NCBI RefSeq assembly: GCF_000577335.1 | Contig: NZ_CBYL010000036.1 | Coordinates: 1 to 35,733 of the forward strand | DNA length: 35,733 bases | Reading direction: 5' to 3' | Origin: Faecalispora jeddahensis | GTDB taxonomy: Bacteria; Bacillota; Clostridia; Oscillospirales; Acutalibacteraceae | Shown: in pieces, positions 1-7,718 of the stretch | How the letters are laid out: every line of letters starts with the position of its first letter | Position numbering within the stretch: position 1 is the stretch's first letter | Notes under the pieces: model-generated | What the model saw: only the letters and a program-made list of their open reading frames with translations | Databases searched by the model: none | What the model was told of the DNA's origin: nothing | Made by a program: the position numbers and the translations under genes

Positions 1-376
1 ACACATCACCCCGCCTGTTCTTAAGCCAAAAAGCAGCAGCCCCCACATCGGGAGCCACCTGTTTTATCGTCTGGACCACCTTACGGGATTTTATGATTCC
101 ACCGGGTAGTTCCTCAATTTCAACCTTTTCTTCGAGGTACTCGTAGCCCTTGGCACGTTTCAGCAGGGCGTTTTCAACTTCGATGTCAACGACTTCCTTG
201 CCCTTTTTTAAGGACTCGGAAATCTCGGGGTACTTTTTCTTCCAATCGTACAACGTGGCGGTGTTGATGCCGCAATTGTGCGCGATCTGCTCATCGGTCA
301 GGCCGTCTCTTGCCCAGGCTTCCAGCAGAAGTTTCCCGTCCGGAGTCAGCCACTTTTGATACTTGCCCTTCGCCAC
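1..376 (-). CDS. Phage terminase small subunit-like HTH protein (partial, 3' end outside window)
   Basis: About 125 residues are visible and the frame stays open to the left edge. The start is GTG at 376, with GAGGTGG 8 bases upstream; an in-frame TAG lies at 395-397. The N-terminus (AKGKYQKWLTPDGKLLL) and the helix-turn-helix stretch LTDEQIAHNCGINTATLYDW, followed by KKGKEVVDIEVENALLKRA, match the small-terminase/transposase-like HTH family of Clostridia phages. That family recognises the packaging site and delivers DNA to the large subunit. The position fits: it is the first late gene after the late activator and the phage tRNA, so packaging and head genes should follow outside the window. 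The family call rests on remembered sequence pattern; DNA packaging is inferred. Confidence 0.75.
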   Translation of the reverse strand, partial: MAKGKYQKWLTPDGKLLLEAWARDGLTDEQIAHNCGINTATLYDWKKKYPEISESLKKGKEVVDIEVENALLKRAKGYEYLEEKVEIEELPGGIIKSRKVVQTIKQVAPDVGAAAFWLKNRRGDV

Positions 377-479
377 ATCTTCCACCACCTCGCTCTACCT
401 GATATAAACACCTTGGCAGCATGCAGTACGGCACACCTGCCTTGCGGTAATCGTTCCATGGGCAATTGATGCAGTGCAC
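291..479 (-). CDS. Small Cys-rich phage protein overlapping the terminase start
   Basis: A 62-codon frame begins at GTG 479 with GGAGGTG 6 bases upstream. The first 24 residues (MHCINCPWNDYRKAGVPYC, then MLPRC) carry four regularly spaced cysteines typical of small metal-binding phage proteins placed before terminase genes. From about residue 28 the frame overlaps the terminase small subunit start for 86 bases and reads low-complexity residues (VERGGGRCGEG). Either the overlap is real and the tail is dispensable, or a one-base indel has removed an earlier stop. No function is assigned. Confidence 0.5.
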   Translation of the reverse strand: MHCINCPWNDYRKAGVPYCMLPRCLYQVERGGGRCGEGQVSKVADSGRETSAGSLGKRRPDR

Positions 480-493
480 GCTGCTCACCTCCA

Positions 494-525
494 AATAAAA
501 AGGACGGCCCGGAATGGGTCGCCCT
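494..525 (-). terminator. Possible terminator between tRNA-Lys and the terminase region
   Basis: Leftward RNA can form a 10-base stem (501-510 with 516-525; one GU pair, one mismatch) with a 5-base loop, followed by a U-rich run (complement of 494-500). A second small hairpin, AACGGTT/AACCGTT at 580-597, lies directly after the tRNA CCA end and may help 3' processing. Readthrough into the terminase gene must occur if both share a promoter. Confidence 0.4.
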
Positions 526-596
526 GAGGTATTAAAGTTTGCCCGGCGTACTGGGCTTGGGTACATACGCCCCGGATATAACGGTTCAATAACCGT

Positions 597-670
597 TGGT
601 ACACCATAGAGGAATCGAACCTCCGCTAACGGGTTAAAAGCCCGCTACTCTGCCGTTGAGTTAATGGTGC
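597..670 (-). tRNA. Phage-encoded tRNA-Lys(TTT)
   Basis: The complement folds as a full 74-nt cloverleaf. It has acceptor GCACCAT/ATGGTGT, D-stem ACTC/GAGT, anticodon stem GCGGG/CCCGT around loop CTTTTAA (anticodon TTT), T-stem GGAGG/CCTCT around TTCGATT, discriminator A and an encoded CCA. The 1:72 pair is G-U. It sits inside the phage late region between the late activator and the terminase genes, a common place for phage tRNAs. It differs from the remnant at 19321-19349 and is therefore not the attachment site. Confidence 0.95.
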
Positions 671-756
671 ATATATGCCCCGGGCGTAATACCACGGGGC
701 AAAAAGAAAGGATGCCAGAATGAACCTTGTATACGCTTTATAACTTCCTACTTTTT

Positions 757-787
757 AGTATATCAGAACCAACCGAACAGAACGAAC
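757..787 (-). promoter_or_regulatory. Candidate late promoter with activator-binding repeats
   Basis: Leftward strand: a -10-like TATACT (762 to 757) has no good -35. Instead the upstream 25 bases hold four GTTC units (GAAC on the plus strand at 766, 775, 780 and 784). This lies directly downstream of the ArpU-like activator gene and upstream of the tRNA and terminase genes, which is where activator-dependent late promoters of Gram-positive phages occur. Binding by the neighbouring protein is inference. Confidence 0.4.
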
Positions 788-795
788 AAAATGTA

Positions 796-1149
796 TTATT
801 TTGGAAAATTTCTTGAATAACACATTCTAACGGCGTCAGGAGATTCGCCCATACGTCTTCCGGCTTGGACCCATGTGAGGTTTTGCTTAATATACAATTC
901 AACAATTGTTTTTAATCGCACATCCTCCAAGCTGTCTATGAAGCTGTCGATCTCGCTTTTCTGCTGAGTAAGTAATTTTATCTCCCTAAGTGTTTTATCG
1001 TCCTTTCGCAGTCCGTGAATTGATATCGGGTGGCACGTGAACGGATACTCGTCGGATGATCCGGTCACTGTATCTGTTACGATGGTGGAGGTCAATAATT
1101 TTAACCGAACTGCAATGTCGTGATATTTCTCAAGCTCTTCGCGTGTCAT
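796..1149 (-). CDS. ArpU/RinA-like late transcription activator
   Basis: The protein is 117 aa, with start ATG 1149 and GGAGG 6 bases upstream. The N-terminal half is charged and helical (EELEKYHDIAVRLKLLTS). The C-terminal 35 residues (TIVELYIKQNLTWVQAGRRM, then ESPDAVRMCYSRNF) form a sigma-region-4-like helix-turn-helix, the layout of the ArpU/DUF1492-type activators that switch on phage late genes. Its place at the end of the early operon, before the tRNA and terminase genes, supports this. The nearest possible target is the GTTC-repeat region downstream. Confidence 0.75.
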   Translation of the reverse strand: MTREELEKYHDIAVRLKLLTSTIVTDTVTGSSDEYPFTCHPISIHGLRKDDKTLREIKLLTQQKSEIDSFIDSLEDVRLKTIVELYIKQNLTWVQAGRRMGESPDAVRMCYSRNFPK

Positions 1150-1152
1150 TCG

Positions 1153-1461
1153 CTACCTCCTTTTCCGTTTCTCCATCTGCTCATAATCCTCATGCGGATA
1201 TCCCAGCCCCATCTGATCGCAGCGCCGGTCCACGTGCTGCCAAAAGATTTCATCGTCCTGGTGCTCAATGATGAGATTCCCGACGCGCTGGGATAATTCA
1301 AGATTCCGTTTAGCTCCGAACCCATACAGCTCGTTCAGGGCGACGGCAACCAGCTTAAACAGACGACGGCTCATGTTGTGGCTTTCTTCCTGAATATATT
1401 CGTCAACGGCCTTCAAAGACCGGTTAGAGATCTGCTGCCGGGGTGGGATATGGGCTTTCAT
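1153..1461 (-). CDS. Conserved phage protein of unknown function
   Basis: 102 aa. I chose ATG 1461 over an ATG five codons upstream because GGGAGG overlaps the longer start and because 1461 gives a 4-base ATGA overlap with the ASCH gene stop. The sequence is charged and largely helical, with no recognisable catalytic motif (SLKAVDEYIQEESHNMSRRL, later DDEIFWQHVDRRCDQM). It is co-transcribed with the late activator, which begins 4 bases after its stop. Confidence 0.65.
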   Translation of the reverse strand: MKAHIPPRQQISNRSLKAVDEYIQEESHNMSRRLFKLVAVALNELYGFGAKRNLELSQRVGNLIIEHQDDEIFWQHVDRRCDQMGLGYPHEDYEQMEKRKRR

Positions 1462-1949
1462 GCGGATTCCTCCCAATTCCAGATGCGTTGCTTACCCTTT
1501 GCAGGAATAGGTGTATCAAGCATTTTTACATTTTGCAGCTCCCATGCGTACCGACCGGGGGTCCAATCTCCGAAAAGGAGTTCTCGCTCACTTGGCTCAT
1601 AGACACCTCGGTCTGTTTCAAGCCAACCGGGGGCTGTGCTGGGGAGGCCACGCCCACCATGTAGCACTATTTTATGGCAACCTACCAACTCGCCCGTTGC
1701 TATGACTGCGCCGAGCGGAAGATCCTTGAAATTTGTGAAAGGCGGAAGAATTCCCCTCTCTTTAAGGGCTTCTCTCATTTTGCAAACCGCATCGATGGGG
1801 ACATCCCTGATTGCTTTGAATGGGCTTAGTGTTGCCGAATGTATTGCTATTGGTCCCCGATAGGACGTCGCCCAGCCCCGCGTTTCAAACTCTTTTGCTC
1901 CACAGGCAATCAAAGAAGCCCATGGCTGCCAAATTGTGATAACTTTCAT
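1458..1949 (-). CDS. ASCH-domain protein
   Basis: 163 aa from ATG 1949, which has GAGGAG upstream and overlaps the previous stop as ATGA. The N-terminus MKVITIWQPWASLIACGAKE and the following ETRGW...YRGPIAIHSA are diagnostic of the ASCH fold, a PUA-related domain that binds RNA or modified nucleosides. Later GAVIATGELVGCH and the C-terminal RYAWELQNVKML are also family-typical. Small ASCH proteins are frequent in phage early operons; their substrate here is not known. Confidence 0.85.
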   Translation of the reverse strand: MKVITIWQPWASLIACGAKEFETRGWATSYRGPIAIHSATLSPFKAIRDVPIDAVCKMREALKERGILPPFTNFKDLPLGAVIATGELVGCHKIVLHGGRGLPSTAPGWLETDRGVYEPSERELLFGDWTPGRYAWELQNVKMLDTPIPAKGKQRIWNWEESA

Positions 1950-2302
1950 ACGGATAGCTCCTCGCTTATTTTTATTCTCCCATCTAAAATTCTCATAATC
2001 TTTTTGCATCTCTCGCAATCGCCCTGCTCAACCTCTTTTGACATACCGCCCAGCTCAACCCGTACCCGGCAGGTATCCTGATAAATTTCACGCCACCGTG
2101 CCGCCGTATCGTATGCTCGCAGCAGCTCGCGCTTTTCAGATTGCGCTTGTTCCCGGGTAATTGTCCCGGTACGGTAGCTGGCATACAGGCACCGGAACGA
2201 AAGGAACAGGAGCTGCTCGGGCTGAGTAAGGCTGGACGGGAGAGAATCGTTGTGCATCGCGGCACGCTCAATCTGCTCAGGGGTCATACTGGTCGCGCTC
2301 AT
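1946..2302 (-). CDS. Conserved phage protein of unknown function
   Basis: 118 aa, start ATG 2302 overlapping the nuclease stop as ATGA; a weak TTGGAG lies 10 bases upstream, and an internal ATG at codon 6 is an alternative. The central part is helical and basic (QPEQLLFLSFRCLYASYRTG, TREQAQSEKRELLRAYDTAA). A C-terminal pair of cysteines (DCERCKK) may bind metal. No function is recognised. Confidence 0.65.
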   Translation of the reverse strand: MSATSMTPEQIERAAMHNDSLPSSLTQPEQLLFLSFRCLYASYRTGTITREQAQSEKRELLRAYDTAARWREIYQDTCRVRVELGGMSKEVEQGDCERCKKIMRILDGRIKISEELSV

Positions 2303-2697
2303 AGCTTAAATTCTCCAAGGCCAAGATACCACTCTAAAACCCGAACGGCTGATTCCCACCCATGGCATACCTCACAGAAATATCCCTGTTCCCGGAGTTC
2401 TCCGAGCCACCAGTCTTGTTCGGGAGAAGTACGGCCCGTGTCATCCTTCATTTCAATACGCAGACCGTGATACCTTCCATGGGGAACGGGAAGGTCCAAA
2501 TCAGGCACGCCGGGTTTCAAGCCCTCGTCTTGCAGGTGCTTTGCCTCTATCGGGTCGCGTCTGCCACCATTCGGCACAGCATGCAGCAGCTTCAGATCGG
2601 GATACTGTGCCCGGTGAGCTAAGGACCAGCGTATCACATTGACTTGATGCTGATGCTCGTTCGCGGGGTGAGCATATAGCTTAATCATCTGTTTCAT
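2299..2697 (-). CDS. VRR-NUC domain nuclease
   Basis: 132 aa. The start is ATG 2697 with GGAGG 7 bases upstream, giving a 17-base overlap with the gene before it. The core HAVPNGGRRDPIEAKHLQDE, then GLKPGVPDLDLPVP and GLRIEMKDDTGRTSPEQ, shows the PD-(D/E)XK active site of the VRR-NUC family: Asp in GVPD and Glu-x-Lys in IEMK. Such stand-alone phage VRR-NUC proteins are small structure-specific nucleases thought to act on replication or recombination intermediates. Confidence 0.88.
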   Translation of the reverse strand: MKQMIKLYAHPANEHQHQVNVIRWSLAHRAQYPDLKLLHAVPNGGRRDPIEAKHLQDEGLKPGVPDLDLPVPHGRYHGLRIEMKDDTGRTSPEQDWWLGELREQGYFCEVCHGWESAVRVLEWYLGLGEFKL

Positions 2698-2851
2698 GAC
2701 GCGCCCTCCAAAACTCCACAAATGCAATCGCCTTACTGGTGCTACGGTCTTTTTCGCGCCCTTGACGGACGGTATACCCGTTCCGGGCGAGGATGACGAT
2801 CACAGACTCGCGGTCGTCGGGCTTGGCAATGTGTATGCGTTCTTTACTCAC
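2681..2851 (-). CDS. Small conserved phage protein
   Basis: 56 aa from GTG 2851, chosen because GGGGAGG sits 8-9 bases upstream and the start overlaps the HNH gene stop as GTGA. The sequence (SKERIHIAKPDDRESVIVIL, then ARNGYTVRQG) suggests a compact alpha/beta fold. No function is known to me. Confidence 0.6.
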   Translation of the reverse strand: MSKERIHIAKPDDRESVIVILARNGYTVRQGREKDRSTSKAIAFVEFWRARHETDD

Positions 2852-3468
2852 GCCGATCGCCTCCCCAATATTTGTTCCGGGGTTTTGCCTTGGTTCAGCC
2901 AAGACTTTATAGTGTTATATTTGATTCCGGTTTTTTCGCTCCATTCCATAGCGGTCAGTGTAACGCCTTGATAAGTAATTTTAAGAGTAGTCCTTCGATT
3001 TTTTGATTGCTCTGAATTTGAAATCCATTGGCAGTTATCAGGTTCATAATTCCCGTTTACATTCTTGCGGTCAATAGTGAGGTGCTTAGCATATCCATTT
3101 TCCATTGACCATCTGTAGAATGGCTCAAATTCATTCCATTCCGGGAAAATCGTAATTCCTCTACCACCATAATTGGGATAGTCTTTGCAAGACTTTCTGT
3201 TGCAGCGAGACTTCATAGAACACCAAATTTCATACAGCAGAGTACCAGACATCCCGTGCTTTCTGAGCCGCCTACTTGCTTTTTCCGCTTTGTTGCATCC
3301 GCAAGAAACAGTTGACCCATTTTGCAATAGTCTCCCACTGGTCACAATCTCTTTCCCACAATCGCAGCGGCAACGCCAAGTTGCACTTTTGTTATTATTG
3401 CTTCCTGCTCGTTCTATTACAGTTAACCGACCAAAGCGCTTTCCACTTAAATCTATCAGCCTTCCCAT
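2848..3468 (-). CDS. HNH homing endonuclease-like protein
   Basis: 206 aa. The N-terminal zinc ribbon (FGRLTVIER, WRCRCDCG at 31-38, SCGC at 55-58) is followed by YGGRGITIFPEW and an HNH-type core around residues 129-147 (H129, IDR 132-134, N140, PDNC). The C-terminal segment (ITYQGVTLTAMEWSEKTGI) resembles the short DNA-binding repeats of such enzymes. The family makes site-specific or nicking cuts and often spreads as free-standing homing genes in phages. ATG 3468 overlaps the helicase stop as TAATG, so it is inserted neatly into the operon. AT-rich codon use relative to its neighbours suggests separate acquisition. Confidence 0.85.
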   Translation of the reverse strand: MGRLIDLSGKRFGRLTVIERAGSNNNKSATWRCRCDCGKEIVTSGRLLQNGSTVSCGCNKAEKASRRLRKHGMSGTLLYEIWCSMKSRCNRKSCKDYPNYGGRGITIFPEWNEFEPFYRWSMENGYAKHLTIDRKNVNGNYEPDNCQWISNSEQSKNRRTTLKITYQGVTLTAMEWSEKTGIKYNTIKSWLNQGKTPEQILGRRSA

Positions 3469-4991
3469 TACGCAACGCCTCTTTTCTTTTTGCCCGCAAA
3501 CAACCTGTTCAAAATCTGACTTGCTTCGAATTTGTTAAGGTTGGAAGCGTCGAACCCTTTGAGTCGTTTTTGAATTATTGAAAGCTGCTTTTCACTCGCT
3601 GGCGAATTGGCCCATCTCTTAGCACGAGTGAGGTTCCAGATGTACTCAGAGTCGGAACAATTGTGCTGCAAATCGATAAACACCAAATCAATCGCTTGCT
3701 GCATATTCATTTTTCTGCCGTTGTAAACCGTCATTCCAAGTTCATCTTGAGCAGGGATGACGATTTTTTTATCAGGAATAGAAATAGTCATATCTCCATT
3801 CGGCAGCTGAAAGAAATTAATATCGTGCAGGTTATACTTTTGGGTCTGAGCCCACAAATCAACAACTTTCCAGTTGCGAACCCAGCTTTCAGGGCAATCG
3901 GATGCAGCAATGGCTTTCTCCGGCAATTCAAATAACAATCCCTCAATTTCTGATATTTTGCGCTCTGGAATGTCATCAACACTAATGCCAAGCAAAGAGG
4001 GAGCGGTACAAAGTGACCTCGTGTTTGTGACGCCAACGCAATCAATCAAATTGAGCTGCTTCTTTCCAGGGGAAAGCCTCAATCCTCGCCCGACAAGCTG
4101 AGTGTACAAAGAATCCGATTTTGTTGGTCTGGCGACTATGATTGTTTCAACCAGAGGGAGATCGGTTCCCTCCAAGAACACGTTGACGGATACAATGCAG
4201 GGTATCTGACCATCGGTGAACGCTTGAATAATGCTCGCCCGGTCCTTAGTCTCTCCGGTCACTACCACGGCGCCCGGAATCTTTGCGGCGATGTCATTCG
4301 CGTGTTGAACCGATACAGCAAAGATCAGTGTTGCACCCGTTGCCATTGTGCGGTATATTTCGGCGATTGCGTCCGCGGTACCGTCCATCGCCTTTTCGAG
4401 CTCACCCGGGGCATAATCACCGCCGCGGGAATGGACGCCTCGCAAGTCGTACCCGATATTCACCCGCCGGCAGTAGATGTCAGATAGGTATCCGTTTTTG
4501 ATACCCCATTTGAGATCGCGCTGAAAGATGATGTCGCTGTATACGTCATTCAGTCGGACGTTGTCGCTCCTGTTGGGAGTTGCGGTAAAACCGAGAAGCA
4601 GACGTGGAGTGAAGTAATCAAATATCCTGCGGTACGTTCTCGCACTGCTATGATGCGCCTCATCACATACGATGATGTCGAATTCATCAGGCGCAAATCG
4701 TTCCAAGCGGTGCGTCATGGTCTGGACTGACGCGGAAACAACCTCGTCCATTGGACGTGCATATTCTCCAGCCATTTCAACTCCAGTCAGGCAATCAAAA
4801 TATTTCAGCGGCTGACGTACCAACTCTTCGCGGTGCGAGAGAATCAGCATTTTGCCTTTTCGTTGGATATTTGCAAACGTAACAGTCTTTCCGAGCCCAG
4901 TTGCCATCTGGATCAGATAGGCTCCGGGGTCTATGTTGTTGATGATTTCAGTGCATTCGCGCTGATAATCACGCGGCTTAATTTCTTTCAA
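3468..4991 (-). CDS. Superfamily 2 DEAD/DEAH-box helicase
   Basis: 507 aa from TTG 4991, chosen because AAAGGAGG lies 9 bases upstream and the family begins with this KPRDYQ Q-motif; the open frame further upstream only translates the repeat array. Motif I ATGLGKT is at 30-36, motif II DEAH at 110-113, then TATPNR, SVNVFLEGTD and the QLVGRGLRL motif VI. The C-terminal third (QDELGMTVYNGRKMNMQQAI and on) is the usual phage-specific extension. Enzymes of this type are found next to D5/DUF927-type helicases and primases in Clostridia phages and probably open or remodel the origin or forks. Confidence 0.9.
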   Translation of the reverse strand: MKEIKPRDYQRECTEIINNIDPGAYLIQMATGLGKTVTFANIQRKGKMLILSHREELVRQPLKYFDCLTGVEMAGEYARPMDEVVSASVQTMTHRLERFAPDEFDIIVCDEAHHSSARTYRRIFDYFTPRLLLGFTATPNRSDNVRLNDVYSDIIFQRDLKWGIKNGYLSDIYCRRVNIGYDLRGVHSRGGDYAPGELEKAMDGTADAIAEIYRTMATGATLIFAVSVQHANDIAAKIPGAVVVTGETKDRASIIQAFTDGQIPCIVSVNVFLEGTDLPLVETIIVARPTKSDSLYTQLVGRGLRLSPGKKQLNLIDCVGVTNTRSLCTAPSLLGISVDDIPERKISEIEGLLFELPEKAIAASDCPESWVRNWKVVDLWAQTQKYNLHDINFFQLPNGDMTISIPDKKIVIPAQDELGMTVYNGRKMNMQQAIDLVFIDLQHNCSDSEYIWNLTRAKRWANSPASEKQLSIIQKRLKGFDASNLNKFEASQILNRLFAGKKKRGVA

Positions 4992-5010
4992 GGATTTATA
5001 ACCTCCTTTT

Positions 5011-5281
5011 GTGGGACTTTTTATTGACTTGTGGGACACTGTGGGACAGCTTGTCCCACAAAATAATCCAGTATTCATGCGGGTTTGCGAAGTGTTGTGG
5101 GACTGTGGGACAGATTTGCACATTTTCTTTTACGCGTGAGAAGTATATACTCACCCTCATAATTAGCAGGGTATACACTCTCTATATAAGGGATATGTTT
5201 TTGCGTCCCACTTGTCCCACAGTCCCACACCCCAGCATTCATGCGGGTTTGCGGGGTTTTACTGTGTGGGACATGTCCCAC
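5011..5281. repeat. GTGGGAC box array, candidate phage replication origin
   Basis: Eleven copies of GTGGGAC lie in 271 bases. Six are in plus orientation (5011, 5031, 5041, 5097, 5105, 5266) and five are inverted (5053, 5205, 5214, 5222, 5275), some forming GTGGGACA-N4-TGTCCCAC palindromes. A 17-base sequence ATTCATGCGGGTTTGCG occurs twice (5073-5089 and 5237-5253), each next to boxes; with flanks it is 22 bases with one mismatch. An AT-rich core with TATATA tracts lies between (5146-5195). It sits between the two helicase genes. Iterons plus an AT-rich segment are the usual build of a phage origin; an operator function is the alternative. Confidence 0.6.
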
Positions 5282-5285
5282 ACAA

Positions 5286-7214
5286 TCAAAGCGGAGCATC
5301 GTCAAATGGTAAGTCGTCTGCAGCCGTAACAGCCTCCTGCGCCCCGTCAATCATCGGCATTTTCAGAGCTATGCACTCCACGTTCACACCGTTGATGCGT
5401 TTTCCTCGGGTGTTATTTCTGCCTCTGGTCAGGATCAGATTGTTCTCTCGCAAAAAGCTCAGTAGGGCTGTTGCAGAGAATCCCGCATCCTCTACCGCAC
5501 GTCGGAACGTAGAATTGATTATATAAGCAATATCTCTGCCGGTTTTAACCGTGCCGTCAATCTCGTCCTCAATGACACCATAAATATCCCCTTGCTTAGC
5601 ATCAATACTGAATTTATTACTGTTTTGCGCCACCCAGTCGCACATGTACTGATATCCGCGACTGCCAGAAGAAACAGCAGCCCGAGAAGCAAGAAATTTG
5701 GAGAGATCATCCACAGTCAGGGCACGATCGTCTTGAAAAATCCATTTTGTTGCCAGCCAGTCCGCCGTTATGATGACGGCCGCGGCCATAGCCTGCTTTT
5801 CAGTTGTGTCGTTTTCGGTGAATCTTTTAAAGTACTCCTTGTACAGTTGCGCAGCAAGTTCGGTGTTTGCATCATTTTCATACAGCTTCAGAACAAATTC
5901 GCGGCCCGCATGGCCGTAATTCTTTTTGACGATGCTGCTTACGGTATGGCCGTCTTCAATGATTTTATCCGCAGATTTGCATTCTATCTCAATGACGCGG
6001 TTCACGGCGCCCGCGCCAGCTCCTGCACTCGTTATGGGCGTTTCGCCGGTCGTAAGGATGGTGTTGGCCCATGTAGGAGTTCGCTCTACGCCGCCCGTTT
6101 TCGTGCCCCTCGTGCGGCCTACGCCCTCGGCCAGCGAGTAGACGTCAAACATCAGTTTGCCGCGCGCATCCCGAGCGAGCTGCAGTTCATCAACCATCAG
6201 AGGCAGATTGTTTAAGAATGATGCCAGTTTTTCGCGGCCGACCACAGTGCTGTTAAAAGTCTGTATGTACCGGCCCATTTCGGGATTTCCCCAGACAGAC
6301 GCGGCCAACATAAGCGCGACGGTTTTACCGGTACCGGACTCGCCGCCCCACAGGTGAACAAAGAAAGGGAGGGCGCCTACCGGTGCGACCAGGACTGAAG
6401 CAAACGAGGCAGCCAGCACAATACGAGCCATGACATTACCGCGGCGGATCTGCTGCGCCAGGGTAAGCCAAGTTTTTCGGCTGCCTACACTTTTGATGCT
6501 CTCGAACGTTGCGCGAAAATTCGCATCACCGTCAAAAATTAGGCCATCAACATAAGGGGAAAAGCCCTCTCCGTCGATGTATCCCAACCGGGAGACACTC
6601 TTTTTCTCCGGGATTTTGTCATAGTTGAGATTCTCTACGTCTGAAATATACTTGACCAGTGCCTTTGCATTTTCGCTTGTCACGGCGACGCCTTGATCTG
6701 CAAGGGACAGGATGCTGTTATTGCTCGCCAGCGTCTTTTTGTCCGCAATCAGTTCCCGCCACCGCTTGCCTTTGGAATAAGCGATCTTGAGTTTTTCAGC
6801 GCCGGTATCGATATTAACAAGCCGTTCCACCGGCATAATCGGGTGACAACAGGCGACCTCTTCGCCGAACGGCCCGTTGCTGCGGGATATCCCGAGGTCG
6901 TCTGCCTGCCATTCCCCGGCGTCCAGCTCGATCGGCTGATTTTGAAAGTTGGTGCTGTTCTCGACGTAGATTTCTGACGAGCTGCGCTTCAGGCTTTTCA
7001 CATACTCATTAAAAAGCTTTTTGAAATTCAATACTCCAACCTGACGGGCTTGAAGTGACATAATGGTCAGCTGACGTTCCATCTGAAACGGATTCTCATG
7101 GTAGGAGTACACCTCTTCGTATGGGGAAGTGCTGTCGAAAAAGTCCTCTTGGGTGTACTTTGGCGGGGGTGCGGTGAGTTTTGGTTTGTCGGTTTGCTTG
7201 TCCGTGCCCGTCAC
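5286..7214 (-). CDS. DUF927/D5-like replicative helicase
   Basis: About 642 aa. The middle (SRLGYIDGEGFSPYVDGLIF, then RKTWLTLAQQIRRGN) and ATPase core are typical of DUF927 proteins: Walker A GGESGTGKT and Walker B LPLMVDEL about 45 residues later. The C-terminal region holds a winged-helix-like segment (SATALLSFLRENNLILTRGR). These proteins serve as the phage replicative helicase beside a CHC2 primase. No Shine-Dalgarno precedes the start; GTG 7214 overlaps the primase stop as GTGA, while TTG 7220 is possible. The C-terminus DDLPFDDAPL resembles the acidic tail of the phage SSB. Confidence 0.85.
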   Translation of the reverse strand: MTGTDKQTDKPKLTAPPPKYTQEDFFDSTSPYEEVYSYHENPFQMERQLTIMSLQARQVGVLNFKKLFNEYVKSLKRSSSEIYVENSTNFQNQPIELDAGEWQADDLGISRSNGPFGEEVACCHPIMPVERLVNIDTGAEKLKIAYSKGKRWRELIADKKTLASNNSILSLADQGVAVTSENAKALVKYISDVENLNYDKIPEKKSVSRLGYIDGEGFSPYVDGLIFDGDANFRATFESIKSVGSRKTWLTLAQQIRRGNVMARIVLAASFASVLVAPVGALPFFVHLWGGESGTGKTVALMLAASVWGNPEMGRYIQTFNSTVVGREKLASFLNNLPLMVDELQLARDARGKLMFDVYSLAEGVGRTRGTKTGGVERTPTWANTILTTGETPITSAGAGAGAVNRVIEIECKSADKIIEDGHTVSSIVKKNYGHAGREFVLKLYENDANTELAAQLYKEYFKRFTENDTTEKQAMAAAVIITADWLATKWIFQDDRALTVDDLSKFLASRAAVSSGSRGYQYMCDWVAQNSNKFSIDAKQGDIYGVIEDEIDGTVKTGRDIAYIINSTFRRAVEDAGFSATALLSFLRENNLILTRGRNNTRGKRINGVNVECIALKMPMIDGAQEAVTAADDLPFDDAPL

Positions 7215-7717
7215 CTCCAATGATGATTTTCGAAAAAGTAATTATCCAGATAATCTAGCCGCCCCAGCAGCGCCGCATATTCACCCCATAACGGGCTATC
7301 TGGCGGCGGTTTTGGCATGGAGCGAATCAGGTACGCCTCATGGCATTTTGCATCATACTCCGCGCGGTAGACGTTAAGAGCCGCCTGCTCCTTGCGCTGT
7401 TTCTCAATCCACTCGTTCACGGCGCGCCGGTCGGGTTTTTCCGTGGACAGCCCCAGCCTAAAATCGTTGTCCAGCCGGATTGCGGCCTGCCGTGCGTTAA
7501 GGCGGAACAGCTTGGCTACAAAGTCAATCACTGTACCGCCCTCGTCACACACCCAGCAGTACCAGCCGCGGGAGCCGGGATAAACCTTTAGGGATGGTTT
7601 GCGGTCATCGTGGAACGGGCAGAGCATTACACCGCGGGAGACTTCAAAGCCGTACCGTTCCGCAACGGCTTGCATGGGGAGGATTTCCTTGATGCGTGAA
7701 AAAATATCGCCATACAT
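7211..7717 (-). CDS. CHC2 zinc-finger DNA primase fragment-type protein
   Basis: 168 aa, start ATG 7717. Residues 1-70 match the DnaG zinc-binding domain: LPMQAVAERYGFEV, then C33PFH36DDRKPSLKV and C54WVC57DEGG with IDFVAKLF. There is no TOPRIM domain in this gene or directly after it, so the protein is a stand-alone zinc-binding module with a charged helical tail (NEWIEKQRKEQAALNVYRAE). In related phages this short form is paired with a DUF927/D5 helicase, as here. Confidence 0.85.
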   Translation of the reverse strand: MYGDIFSRIKEILPMQAVAERYGFEVSRGVMLCPFHDDRKPSLKVYPGSRGWYCWVCDEGGTVIDFVAKLFRLNARQAAIRLDNDFRLGLSTEKPDRRAVNEWIEKQRKEQAALNVYRAEYDAKCHEAYLIRSMPKPPPDSPLWGEYAALLGRLDYLDNYFFENHHWR

Positions 7718-7718
7718 T

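Noticed and set aside
597-670. tRNA-Lys as the integration site
   Set aside because: It is complete, lies inside the phage late region on the opposite strand, and its 3' end does not match the remnant next to integrase.
677-700. Terminator hairpin GCCCCG/CGGGGC
   Set aside because: No U run follows the stem on either strand in the right orientation; on the leftward strand the U run precedes it.
4992-5123. Longer N-terminus of the DEAD/DEAH helicase
   Set aside because: It only translates the GTGGGAC repeats; TTG 4991 has a proper ribosome site.
5011-5281. CRISPR array
   Set aside because: The repeated unit is only 7 bases, in both orientations and at irregular distances; no repeat-spacer pattern.
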